From: an uncultured Oscillospiraceae bacterium
GTDB lineage: Bacteria > Bacillota > Clostridia > Oscillospirales > Oscillospiraceae
Reading direction: 5' to 3'
DNA length: 9,327 nucleotides
Assembly: GCA_934589145.1 (NCBI GenBank)
Contig: CAKTNW010000056.1
Location: 1-9,327, forward strand
Part shown: positions 1 to 5,340 of the stretch, piece after piece
Numbering within the stretch: the stretch's first letter is position 1
Layout: the number at the start of each line of letters is the position of its first letter
Position numbers and translations under genes: made by a program
The notes under the pieces: generated by a model
What the model saw: only the letters and a program-made list of their open reading frames with translations
Databases searched by the model: none
What the model was told of the DNA's origin: nothing

Positions 1-44
1 GCGCTATCCAGAGATTCGCCTTCCTTGACATGAATTTCGGACAT
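1..44 (-). CDS. rpsU: 30S ribosomal protein S21, N-terminal fragment
   Basis: The first 14 codons read MSEIHVKEGESLDS before the window ends. This matches the conserved start of bacterial S21 (MSEI-V-E-ESLDSALRRFKR in Firmicutes), a small protein of the 30S subunit that helps base-pair mRNA leaders with 16S rRNA. The ATG at 44 follows a very strong purine-rich Shine-Dalgarno, GGAGGGAGGG (53-62), 8 bases upstream. A consensus promoter and a structured leader of about 74 bases lie directly upstream, so the gene is transcribed independently of leuS. Only the N-terminus is visible; the identity rests on 14 residues plus the promoter and RBS context, but the match is distinctive. Confidence 0.9.
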   Translation of the reverse strand, partial: MSEIHVKEGESLDS

Positions 45-118
45 CTATTTTTCCCTCCCTCCGATGCACCCGGCTCGATCCAGGGTGCTCTTTAAGAGTC
101 ATTAGGCATGACTTAACG
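45..118 (-). promoter_or_regulatory. Structured 5' leader of rpsU
   Basis: This is the predicted untranslated leader between the rpsU start site (about 118) and its ATG (44). Two stem-loops can be drawn. One has AGTCAT (97-102) pairing with ATGACT (108-113) around a 5-base loop, and can be lengthened past a small bulge. The other has GCACCC (66-71) pairing with GGGTGC (83-88) around an 11-base loop, ending just before the Shine-Dalgarno at 53-62. A leader of this length with two hairpins could be a translational control element for S21, but no known riboswitch or r-protein leader was recognised. Confidence 0.4.
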
Positions 119-124
119 AATGAT

Positions 125-153
125 ATTATACTGACACGGGCATATCTTGTCAA
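125..153 (-). promoter_or_regulatory. Consensus sigma-A promoter of rpsU
   Basis: On the minus strand, TTGACA (148-153) and TATAAT (125-130) are separated by exactly 17 bases, a perfect match to both boxes and the ideal spacer. Predicted transcription starts near 118. It lies between the leuS terminator and the rpsU start codon, pointing into rpsU, as expected for a strongly expressed ribosomal protein gene. Confidence 0.9.
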
Positions 154-158
154 GATAT
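142..158. repeat. 17-bp inverted repeat over the rpsU -35 box (possible operator)
   Basis: The sequence ATATCTTGTCAAGATAT is a perfect inverted repeat with 8-bp arms around one central base. It completely contains the -35 hexamer of the rpsU promoter (148-153). Size, symmetry and position fit a binding site for a dimeric repressor. The regulator is unknown, and because TTGACA is itself part of the repeat, chance symmetry cannot be excluded. Confidence 0.45.
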
Positions 159-185
159 TTTTCACATTTTCTGCGCAAAAGGGCG

Positions 186-222
186 AAAAAAGCAGGGCGG
201 TTCATGGAACCGCCCTGCTTTT
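186..222 (-). terminator. Rho-independent terminator of leuS
   Basis: A GC-rich hairpin with perfect arms at 188-203 and 207-222 (core GCAGGGCGGTTC) and a 3-base loop begins 8 bases after the leuS stop codon. On the minus strand it runs into a six-base T tract (186-191). It separates leuS from the rpsU promoter, which begins about 33 bases further on. Confidence 0.9.
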
Positions 223-230
223 CGGCAGTT

Positions 231-2741
231 TTACTTGGCGGGCTTCACGATCAGGTTGATGAGCTTGTTCTTCACCAGGATGGTCTTGACGACGGCCATG
301 CCCTCGGTGGCCTTCTGCACCTTCTCCACGGTCTTGACAGCCTCCATAACGGCGGCCTCGTCGCTGTCCACGGGGACATTGATGGTGCCCTTCAGCTTGC
401 CGTTGACCTGCACGGCCATCTCCACGTTGGCGTCGATGGTCTTTGCCTCGTCATAGGCGGGCCAATCCATCTGCATGGCCATCTTGCCGCTCTTGGCGGC
501 GAAGCCGGTCAGCTCCCACATCTCCTCCACCATGTGGGGGGCGAAGGGGGACAGCATCAGCATCAGCATGGACAGGTCGCCCTTGGTGAGACCGTTGGCA
601 TAGAAGGCGTTGACCAGCGCCATCAGGGCGGCGATGGCGGTGTTCATCTTCAGCTCGTCGATATCACCTGTGACCTTCTTGATGGTCTTGTGGATGATGG
701 ACTCGTTCTTGGCGGAGATCTGGTCGTTGTCCTCGGCCATGTCCATCAGGTTCCAGCAGCGATCCAGGAACTTCTTGCAGCCGCGGACGGCGTTGGTGGA
801 CCAGGTGGCGGTCTTTTCAAAGTCACCGATGAACATGATATACAGGCGCAGGGTGTCGGCGCCGAATTCCTTCACCACGTCGTCGGGGTTCACCACGTTG
901 CCCAGGGACTTGGACATCTTCACAGAGGGACGCAGGGCCAGATTGCCGTGCAGGCGGATCAGCTCCTCCTTCTCGGCCTCGGTCTTGGCGTTGCCCACAT
1001 AGTAGGGGTTCTCGCCCAGGATCATGCCGTGGCTGGTGCGCTTGGCGTAGGGCTCCTTGGTGTGCACCACGCCGATGTCGTACAGGAACTTATGCCAGAA
1101 GCGGGAGTACAGCAGGTGCAGGGTGGTGTGCTCCATGCCGCCGTTGTACCAATCCACGGGGCCCCAGTATTCCTCGGCCTCCTTGGACACCAGCTCGTTC
1201 TTGTTGTCGGGATCCATATACCGCAGGAAGTACCAACTGGAGCCGGCCCAGTTGGGCATGGTGTCGGTCTCGCGCTTGGCGGGGCCGCCGCAGCAGGGGC
1301 AGGTGGTGTTGACCCAGTCGGTCATGCGGGCCAAGGGGCTCTCGCCGTCGTCGGTGGGCTCATAGGCCTCCACCTCCGGCAGCACCAGCGGAAGCTGATC
1401 CTCCGGCAGCGGCACCCAGCCGCACTTCTCGCAGTTCACCAGGGGGATGGGCTCGCCCCAGTAGCGCTGGCGGGAGAACACCCAGTCACGGAGCTTATAG
1501 TTGACCTTCTCCTTGCCGAAGCCCTGCTCCACCACATACTTCTTCATGGCGGGGATGGCCTCGCGGACAGTCATGCCGTTCAGGAAGCCGGAGTTCACCA
1601 TGACGGCGCTGTCGTCCTTGGCCACGAAGGCCTCCTTGGTGACGTCGCCGCCGGAGACCACCTCGATGATGGGCAGGCCGAACTTGGTGGCGAACTCCCA
1701 GTCGCGCTGGTCGTGGCCGGGCACGCCCATGACGATGCCGGTGCCGTAGCCCATCAGGACATAGTCGGACACGAACATGGGCAGGGGCTTATGGGTGACG
1801 GGGTTGATGACCTCCACGCCCTCCAGCCGGACGCCGGTCTTGTCCTTGTTCAGCTCACCGCGCTCAAAGTCGGACTTGCGGGCGGCCTCTGCCTGATAGG
1901 CCTCCACCTCGGCCCGGTTGGCGATCTGGGGCAGCCACTTCTTCAGCGTGGGATGCTCGGGAGAGATGACCATATAGGTGGTACCGAACAGGGTGTCGGC
2001 ACGGGTGGTGTACACGGTGACATCCTCGCCCATGTTGGTCTTGAAGGTGATGTCGGCGCCGGTGGAGCGACCGATCCAGTTCTTCTGCTGGGTCTTGACG
2101 CGCTCGATATAGTCCAGATCGTCCAGATCGTCGATCAGGCGCTGGGCATACTTGGTGATGCGCAGCATCCACTGGCTCTTTTCCTTCTGCACCACTTCGC
2201 CGCCGCAGCGCTCGCACACGCCGTTGACGACCTCCTCGTTGGCCAGCACCACCTTGCAGCTGGTGCACCAGTTGACGGCCATGGTGGCCTTATAGGCCAT
2301 GTCGTGCTTGAACAGCTGCAGGAAGATCCACTGGGTCCACTTGTAGTACTCGGGGTCGGAGGTGTTGACGCAGCGATCCCAGTCGAAACCGTAGCCCAGC
2401 ATTTTCAGTTGGCGGGTGAAGTTGGCGATGTTGTCGTGGGTGACGATGGCGGGATGGATGTGGTTCTTGATGGCGAAGTTCTCGGTGGGCAGGCCGAAGG
2501 CGTCGTAGCCGATGGGGAACAGGACGTTATAGCCCTCCATGCGCTTTTTACGGGTCACGATGTCGATGGCCGTAAAGGGACGGGGATGGCCCACATGCAG
2601 GCCCTGTGCGGAGGGATAGGGGAACTCGATCAGGCCGTAGAACTTCTTCCGGGTCTTGTCGCCGGTGACGGCGCGGTAGGGCTTGGTCTTTTCCCAGTTT
2701 TCCTGCCATTTCTTTTCAATGGCCGCAAAATCGTAATTCAT
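231..2741 (-). CDS. leuS: Leucyl-tRNA synthetase
   Basis: Class Ia synthetase charging tRNA-Leu with leucine in the cytoplasm; 836 residues, near the usual bacterial length. The ATP-site HIGH motif is HVGH (residues 49-52) and the second signature is KMSKS (608-612). The inserted CP1 editing domain is intact: the threonine-rich TTRADT segment is at 245-250, and GTGIVMGVPGHDQRD at 333-347 carries the conserved aspartate that binds the amino group of mischarged substrates. CxxC pairs (CTSC/CERC and CEKC/CPCC) mark zinc-binding regions, and GSSWYFLRYMDP precedes the KMSKS half. The ATG at 2741 was chosen because AAAGGAG lies about 6 bases upstream and MNYDF..IEKKWQ is the family's normal N-terminus; an in-frame ATG at 2765 has no such support and lies next to the leader terminator. 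Expression should be controlled by the upstream leucine T-box. Confidence 0.98.
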   Translation of the reverse strand: MNYDFAAIEKKWQENWEKTKPYRAVTGDKTRKKFYGLIEFPYPSAQGLHVGHPRPFTAIDIVTRKKRMEGYNVLFPIGYDAFGLPTENFAIKNHIHPAIVTHDNIANFTRQLKMLGYGFDWDRCVNTSDPEYYKWTQWIFLQLFKHDMAYKATMAVNWCTSCKVVLANEEVVNGVCERCGGEVVQKEKSQWMLRITKYAQRLIDDLDDLDYIERVKTQQKNWIGRSTGADITFKTNMGEDVTVYTTRADTLFGTTYMVISPEHPTLKKWLPQIANRAEVEAYQAEAARKSDFERGELNKDKTGVRLEGVEVINPVTHKPLPMFVSDYVLMGYGTGIVMGVPGHDQRDWEFATKFGLPIIEVVSGGDVTKEAFVAKDDSAVMVNSGFLNGMTVREAIPAMKKYVVEQGFGKEKVNYKLRDWVFSRQRYWGEPIPLVNCEKCGWVPLPEDQLPLVLPEVEAYEPTDDGESPLARMTDWVNTTCPCCGGPAKRETDTMPNWAGSSWYFLRYMDPDNKNELVSKEAEEYWGPVDWYNGGMEHTTLHLLYSRFWHKFLYDIGVVHTKEPYAKRTSHGMILGENPYYVGNAKTEAEKEELIRLHGNLALRPSVKMSKSLGNVVNPDDVVKEFGADTLRLYIMFIGDFEKTATWSTNAVRGCKKFLDRCWNLMDMAEDNDQISAKNESIIHKTIKKVTGDIDELKMNTAIAALMALVNAFYANGLTKGDLSMLMLMLSPFAPHMVEEMWELTGFAAKSGKMAMQMDWPAYDEAKTIDANVEMAVQVNGKLKGTINVPVDSDEAAVMEAVKTVEKVQKATEGMAVVKTILVKNKLINLIVKPAK

Positions 2742-2782
2742 GCTTCTTCTCCTTTGTATGATCAAATAGTATTGTCGAACAT

Positions 2783-2813
2783 AAAAAGCCCCTGACTTCC
2801 GAAGAAGTCAGGG
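2783..2813 (-). terminator. Regulated terminator of the leuS T-box
   Basis: A perfect 10-bp stem, CCCTGACTTC with GAAGTCAGGG (arms 2804-2813 and 2790-2799), is closed by a TTCG tetraloop and followed on the minus strand by GC and a five-base T run (2783-2787). It lies about 40 bases before the leuS ATG. Its 5' arm shares CCCT with the antiterminator, the standard layout of a transcription-attenuating T-box. Confidence 0.92.
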
Positions 2814-3059
2814 ACGTGAAAACGTGTTACCACCCTGATTCCGCCGCCGGTCGCCCGGTCGGCGCTCAGTCCCCCTCTCATCAAAAGGGGCAGCGCCTGT
2901 AACGGGGCGCGGATCCGTTCCGCCCTGTTCAGGCGGAAAGCTCCGGGGCCAGTATCACGCAGCGCCTCCACCGGCTCGCACCAGACCGCCGGCTCTCTTG
3001 CGTCAGACATTCCTGCGCTTTTTTCCCATCATCGCTTCTGTTTCTTTTTGCAGAACATT
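2783..3059 (-). ncRNA. T-box leader controlling leuS (probably sensing tRNA-Leu)
   Basis: Transcribed from the promoter at 3066-3094. The T-box sequence AGGGTGGTAACACG is at 2823-2836. Stem I elements are visible: a kink-turn side GCGATGATGGG paired with CCCGGAGC, and the AGAGAGCC (2991-2998) to GAGCCGGT (2970-2977) arm with its AG bulge. The best specifier candidate is CTG (2950-2952) in the context GATA-CTG-G, a leucine codon fitting the downstream gene. Additional stems include TTCCGCC/GGCGGAA and GGCGCT/AGCGCC. The antiterminator can form from AGGG plus ACGT pairing with ACGT plus CCCT (2810-2817), leaving a TGGTAAC bulge whose UGGU would pair with a tRNA ending ACCA, as in tRNA-Leu. That right arm overlaps the terminator stem, so the two structures exclude each other. 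Uncharged tRNA would favour leuS read-through. Confidence 0.92.
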
Positions 3060-3065
3060 GGTCAC

Positions 3066-3094
3066 ATTGTACCCACTTTGCCGCCGTTTGTCAA
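3066..3094 (-). promoter_or_regulatory. Sigma-A promoter of the leuS T-box transcript
   Basis: On the minus strand TTGACA (3089-3094) and TACAAT (3066-3071) are 17 bases apart. The start of transcription is expected near 3059, just upstream of stem I of the T-box. It stands back to back with the plus-strand promoter at 3103-3131; the two -35 regions are separated by only about 8 bases. Confidence 0.88.
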
Positions 3095-3102
3095 GGGATT
3101 TT

Positions 3103-3131
3103 CACCTTATGCCAGCCATTTTCATACAATA
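3103..3131 (+). promoter_or_regulatory. Likely mother-cell sporulation promoter (sigma-K type)
   Basis: CACC at 3103-3106, a 16-base spacer, and CATACAATA at 3123-3131 match the Bacillus sigma-K consensus (mACm, N16, CATAnnnTA) at every defined position. The -10 also equals the sigma-E form CATACAAT; a sigma-E -35 (kmATATT) is met at 5 of 7 positions by TCACCTT with a 14-base spacer. A sigma-A reading (TTCACC, 18 bases, TACAAT) is possible but poorer at -35. Predicted start is near 3137, giving a leader of about 49 bases. The assignment comes from sequence only, but agrees with the cell-wall nature of the genes it would drive. Confidence 0.6.
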
Positions 3132-3147
3132 TAACACATTCATTCCG

Positions 3148-3167
3148 CGGCGGAGGGCCCTCCGCCG
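3148..3167. repeat. 20-bp perfect palindrome in the leader of the plus-strand operon
   Basis: CGGCGGAGGGCCCTCCGCCG is a perfect palindrome with 10-bp arms and no spacer. It lies about 11 bases after the predicted transcription start and 5 bases before the Shine-Dalgarno AGGAGGT (3173-3179) of the first gene. In RNA it could form a GC hairpin shielding or stabilising the 5' end; in DNA it could be a protein-binding site. It has no T-run, so it is unlikely to be a terminator. Confidence 0.6.
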
Positions 3168-3185
3168 TTCACAGGAGGTCTTTCC

Positions 3186-3572
3186 ATGGCGACACAGGAA
3201 TTTTCCCTGCAGCAGTTGCAGCCCTTTCTGGAAGGCAATCCGGGACGCGGCACCCTGCGGGTGCAGGTATCCACGGCCCGCGGCGCCTTCCCGGTGAACC
3301 GGGCGGTGGTGGAGGTGGCCGTGATGCTGGGCGGCGCGCGGGTGCTGCTGTACCGCAAGCGCACCGACAGCAGCGGCATTGCCGACGGCTTTACGCTGCC
3401 CGCCAAGCCCTTTTACGAGTCCCAGAGCCCCGGCACCGCCGGAGACAGCATGGCCAGCTATGTGGTGTCGGTGAGCCACCCCGCCTATGAGACCGTCACC
3501 GATCTGCCCGCCGGGGTGTTCATCGGCACGAAAACCATCCTGCCGGTGGCGCTGACCCCGGTCACACAGTGA
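3186..3572 (+). CDS. Small beta-sandwich-like protein paired with a SpoIID-like protein; function unknown
   Basis: A 128-residue protein with no signal peptide or membrane segment. After a short N-terminal helix-prone stretch (1-20), residues 22-125 look like one all-beta domain: TLRVQVSTARGAFPVNRAVV, then a turn at TDSSGIADGFTLPA (60-73) like the T-D-x-x-G-x loop of carboxypeptidase-regulatory or Cna-B-type folds, then SYVVSVSHPAYETV and a final strand ending in VALTPV. This fold reading is inference from the strand pattern. The start is supported by AGGAGGT 6 bases upstream. The gene ends 13 bases before the next one, whose Shine-Dalgarno overlaps this stop, so the two are probably co-translated. 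From general memory, Clostridia carry similar small proteins beside or fused to SpoIID-like/peptidoglycan-binding proteins; this was not checked. A structural partner in the spore wall is one possibility. Confidence 0.75.
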   Translation: MATQEFSLQQLQPFLEGNPGRGTLRVQVSTARGAFPVNRAVVEVAVMLGGARVLLYRKRTDSSGIADGFTLPAKPFYESQSPGTAGDSMASYVVSVSHPAYETVTDLPAGVFIGTKTILPVALTPVTQ

Positions 3573-3585
3573 GGAGGCCCGGCCC

Positions 3586-4929
3586 ATGCCTGTCTATCCG
3601 GTGGTTCCCACCTCCATCACCGTCCATCTGGGCCTGCCCGACAGCAGCGCCCCCAATGTGACGGTGCCCTTCACCAGCTACATCAAGAATGTGGCCTCTC
3701 ACGAGCTATACCCCACCTGGCCGGAGGCGGCGCTGCGGGCCAATATCATGGCCCAGATCTCCTTTGCCCTGAACCGGGTGTATACGGAGTTCTACCGCAG
3801 CCGGGGCTACGATTTCGACATCACCAGCACCACCCAGCGGGATCAGGCCTACGTCTCCGGCGGCAATGTGTTCGAGAATATCAGCCAGATCGTGGACGAC
3901 ATCTTCAACAACTACATCGTGCGGCAGGGCAGCGTGGAGCCGCTGTTCGCCGCCTTCTGCGACGGGGTGCGCACCCGGTGCAATGGCCTGAGCCAATGGG
4001 GCAGCGTGGATCTGGCGGAGGCGGGGTACATCCCCTATGAGATCCTGCAGTACTACTACGGCGACGACATCAACATCGTGTTTGACGCGCCGGTGGCCGA
4101 CAACATCCCCTCCTATCCCGGCCGCCCGCTGGAGCGGGGCTCCTATGGCCAGAGCGTCCGCACCATCCAGCAGCAGCTCAACCGCATCCACGAGAACTAC
4201 CCCGGTATCCCGGTGATCTCCCCCGTGTCCAACGCCTTTGACCGGAACACGGAGGACGCGGTGCGGGAGTTCCAGCGGGTGTTCAACCTGGACGCCGACG
4301 GCATCGTGGGCAAGGCCACCTGGTACAAGATCAAGGAGGTCTGGACGGGGGTGAAGCAGCTCAGTGAGCTGGCCAGCGAGGGGCTGACCCTGACGGAGGT
4401 GCAGCCCGCCTTTCCGGAGGTGCTGCGCTACGGCGACGAGGGCGTGGCCGTCACCACCGTGCAGTACTATCTGGCGTTTCTGGGCTACTTCCTGCCGGAG
4501 CTGCCCCAGCTCGCCCTGACCGGTGTGTTCGACGACGATACCCGTGACGCAGTGTACACCTTCCAGAACGCCTACGGCCTTCCCGTGGACGGCGTGGTGG
4601 GCCGTGACACCTGGAACAGGCTGCTGAGCGTATACGACCAGCTGCTCCGCGACCTGCCCCAGGACTATCAGAACTACATTGAACAGGTCTATCCCGGCCG
4701 CTTTCTGGTGCTGGGGGACGAGGGCCGGGCGGTGCGGCAGCTTCAGGAGAACATCCGCGCCATCGCGGCGCAGGATCCCGCCATCCCCACAGTGGAGGCC
4801 GACGGCGTGTTCGGCCCGGCCACCCAGCGGGCCGTGCTGGCCCTGCAGCGGCAGTTGGGCATCGACCAGAGCGGCGCGGTGGGGCCGGTGCTGTGGACGC
4901 GGGCGGCGGAGCTGGCCAGCGGGCTATAA
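3586..4929 (+). CDS. SpoIID/LytB-like domain protein with three peptidoglycan-binding repeats
   Basis: A 447-residue protein. Residues about 10-165 resemble SpoIID/LytB, the lytic transglycosylase family of sporulation: ITVHLG.P then SYIKNV, followed by SHELYPTWPEAALRA (38-52), where E40 aligns with the catalytic glutamate of the PSEMPxxWPxEAL motif, and GLSQWGSVDLAEAGY (134-148) leading to EILQYYYG, matching the family's C-terminal GMSQWGA..LA..G. The domain is shorter than SpoIID: the segment between the two motifs is reduced, leaving C125 and C132 close to the QWG motif. Three PG_binding_1 repeats follow at about 182-253, 280-350 and 374-445, each with a G(D/S)xGxxV start and a DGxxGxxT or similar W-containing end. 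No signal peptide or membrane anchor is visible, so the protein is either made in the mother cell and assembled on the forespore, or leaves by another route. The Shine-Dalgarno GAGGAGG (3571-3577) overlaps the previous stop codon. The enzyme activity is unproven. Confidence 0.85.
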   Translation: MPVYPVVPTSITVHLGLPDSSAPNVTVPFTSYIKNVASHELYPTWPEAALRANIMAQISFALNRVYTEFYRSRGYDFDITSTTQRDQAYVSGGNVFENISQIVDDIFNNYIVRQGSVEPLFAAFCDGVRTRCNGLSQWGSVDLAEAGYIPYEILQYYYGDDINIVFDAPVADNIPSYPGRPLERGSYGQSVRTIQQQLNRIHENYPGIPVISPVSNAFDRNTEDAVREFQRVFNLDADGIVGKATWYKIKEVWTGVKQLSELASEGLTLTEVQPAFPEVLRYGDEGVAVTTVQYYLAFLGYFLPELPQLALTGVFDDDTRDAVYTFQNAYGLPVDGVVGRDTWNRLLSVYDQLLRDLPQDYQNYIEQVYPGRFLVLGDEGRAVRQLQENIRAIAAQDPAIPTVEADGVFGPATQRAVLALQRQLGIDQSGAVGPVLWTRAAELASGL

Positions 4930-4970
4930 AAAAGGGAAGTCGAAAGCGTTGGCTTTCGACTTCCCTTTTT
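4929..4970. terminator. Bidirectional terminator between the convergent operons
   Basis: A perfect stem with 14 GC-containing pairs (4934-4947 with 4952-4965) is extended by five A-T pairs on each side and has a GTTG loop. Read on the plus strand it ends in TTTTT after the SpoIID-like gene; read on the minus strand the opposite A run also becomes a T run after rsfS. It abuts both stop codons (4927-4929 and 4972-4974), so it serves both converging transcripts. Confidence 0.92.
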
Positions 4971-4971
4971 C

Positions 4972-5340
4972 TTATTCGTTGGGCGTTACCACACCGGAGA
5001 CATCCACGGGCTTGCCGTCCCGCCACAGGCGCTCCAGGCCGTAAAACTCCCGGGCCTCGGCGTTAAAGACATGCACGGCGATGCAACCGTAGTCCAGCAG
5101 CACCCAGGTGCCGCCGCGATAGCCCTCGCGGTGCAGCGGCTGCTCACCGGCCTCCTCCAGCATCACCTTTTCCACGTTGTCCACCAGGGCGTTGATCTGG
5201 GTATTGCTGGAACCGGTGGCGATGACAAAATAGTCCGCCAGGGTGGTCAGCTCGCCGATCTCCAGCACCTGGATCTCCCGGCCCTTCTTATCGCTCAGCG
5301 CTTTGGCCGCCAGCAGGGCCATTTCCTTAGGCTCTTTCAT
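4972..5340 (-). CDS. rsfS: Ribosome silencing factor RsfS (Iojap family)
   Basis: A 122-residue protein with the RsfS/Iojap pattern: LADYFVIATGSS (34-45), a central LVDNVEKVM helix, WVLLDYGCIAVHVF (79-92) and a C-terminal REFYGLERLW segment. The family binds ribosomal protein L14 (uL14) on the 50S subunit and blocks joining with the 30S subunit, lowering translation during starvation. Length is typical. It is the last gene of the smc-ftsY operon; its ATG overlaps the nadD-yqeK stop codon in ATGA, with AAAGGAG upstream. In many Firmicutes leuS follows nearby in the same direction; here the SpoIID-like pair and two terminators intervene. Confidence 0.96.
   Translation of the reverse strand: MKEPKEMALLAAKALSDKKGREIQVLEIGELTTLADYFVIATGSSNTQINALVDNVEKVMLEEAGEQPLHREGYRGGTWVLLDYGCIAVHVFNAEAREFYGLERLWRDGKPVDVSGVVTPNE

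Noticed and set aside
147..2795. A long plus-strand open frame antisense to leuS
   Set aside because: Its translation is rich in G, H, L, V and D with no recognisable domain, the expected mirror image of a GC-rich gene. The opposite strand encodes an unmistakable leucyl-tRNA synthetase with its own RBS, T-box and terminator.
2762..3010. An 82-codon minus-strand open frame upstream of leuS
   Set aside because: It runs entirely through the T-box leader, including its terminator hairpin, and has no ribosome-binding site or recognisable protein sequence. The RNA structure explains this stretch.
3102..3587. A minus-strand open frame over the small beta-domain gene
   Set aside because: It covers the divergent promoter region and lacks motifs, while the plus-strand frame has a good Shine-Dalgarno, a strand pattern and coupling to the next gene.
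3586..4929. Reading the three-repeat protein as a phage endolysin or cell-wall hydrolase from a prophage
   Set aside because: There is no holin, integrase or other phage gene nearby, and the N-terminal domain is SpoIID-like rather than an amidase or lysozyme. A sporulation role fits better.
4451..5026. A minus-strand open frame overlapping the end of the SpoIID-like gene
   Set aside because: It crosses the strong bidirectional terminator and the 3' end of rsfS and is mostly R, P, A and G; peptidoglycan-binding repeats on the plus strand account for the region.
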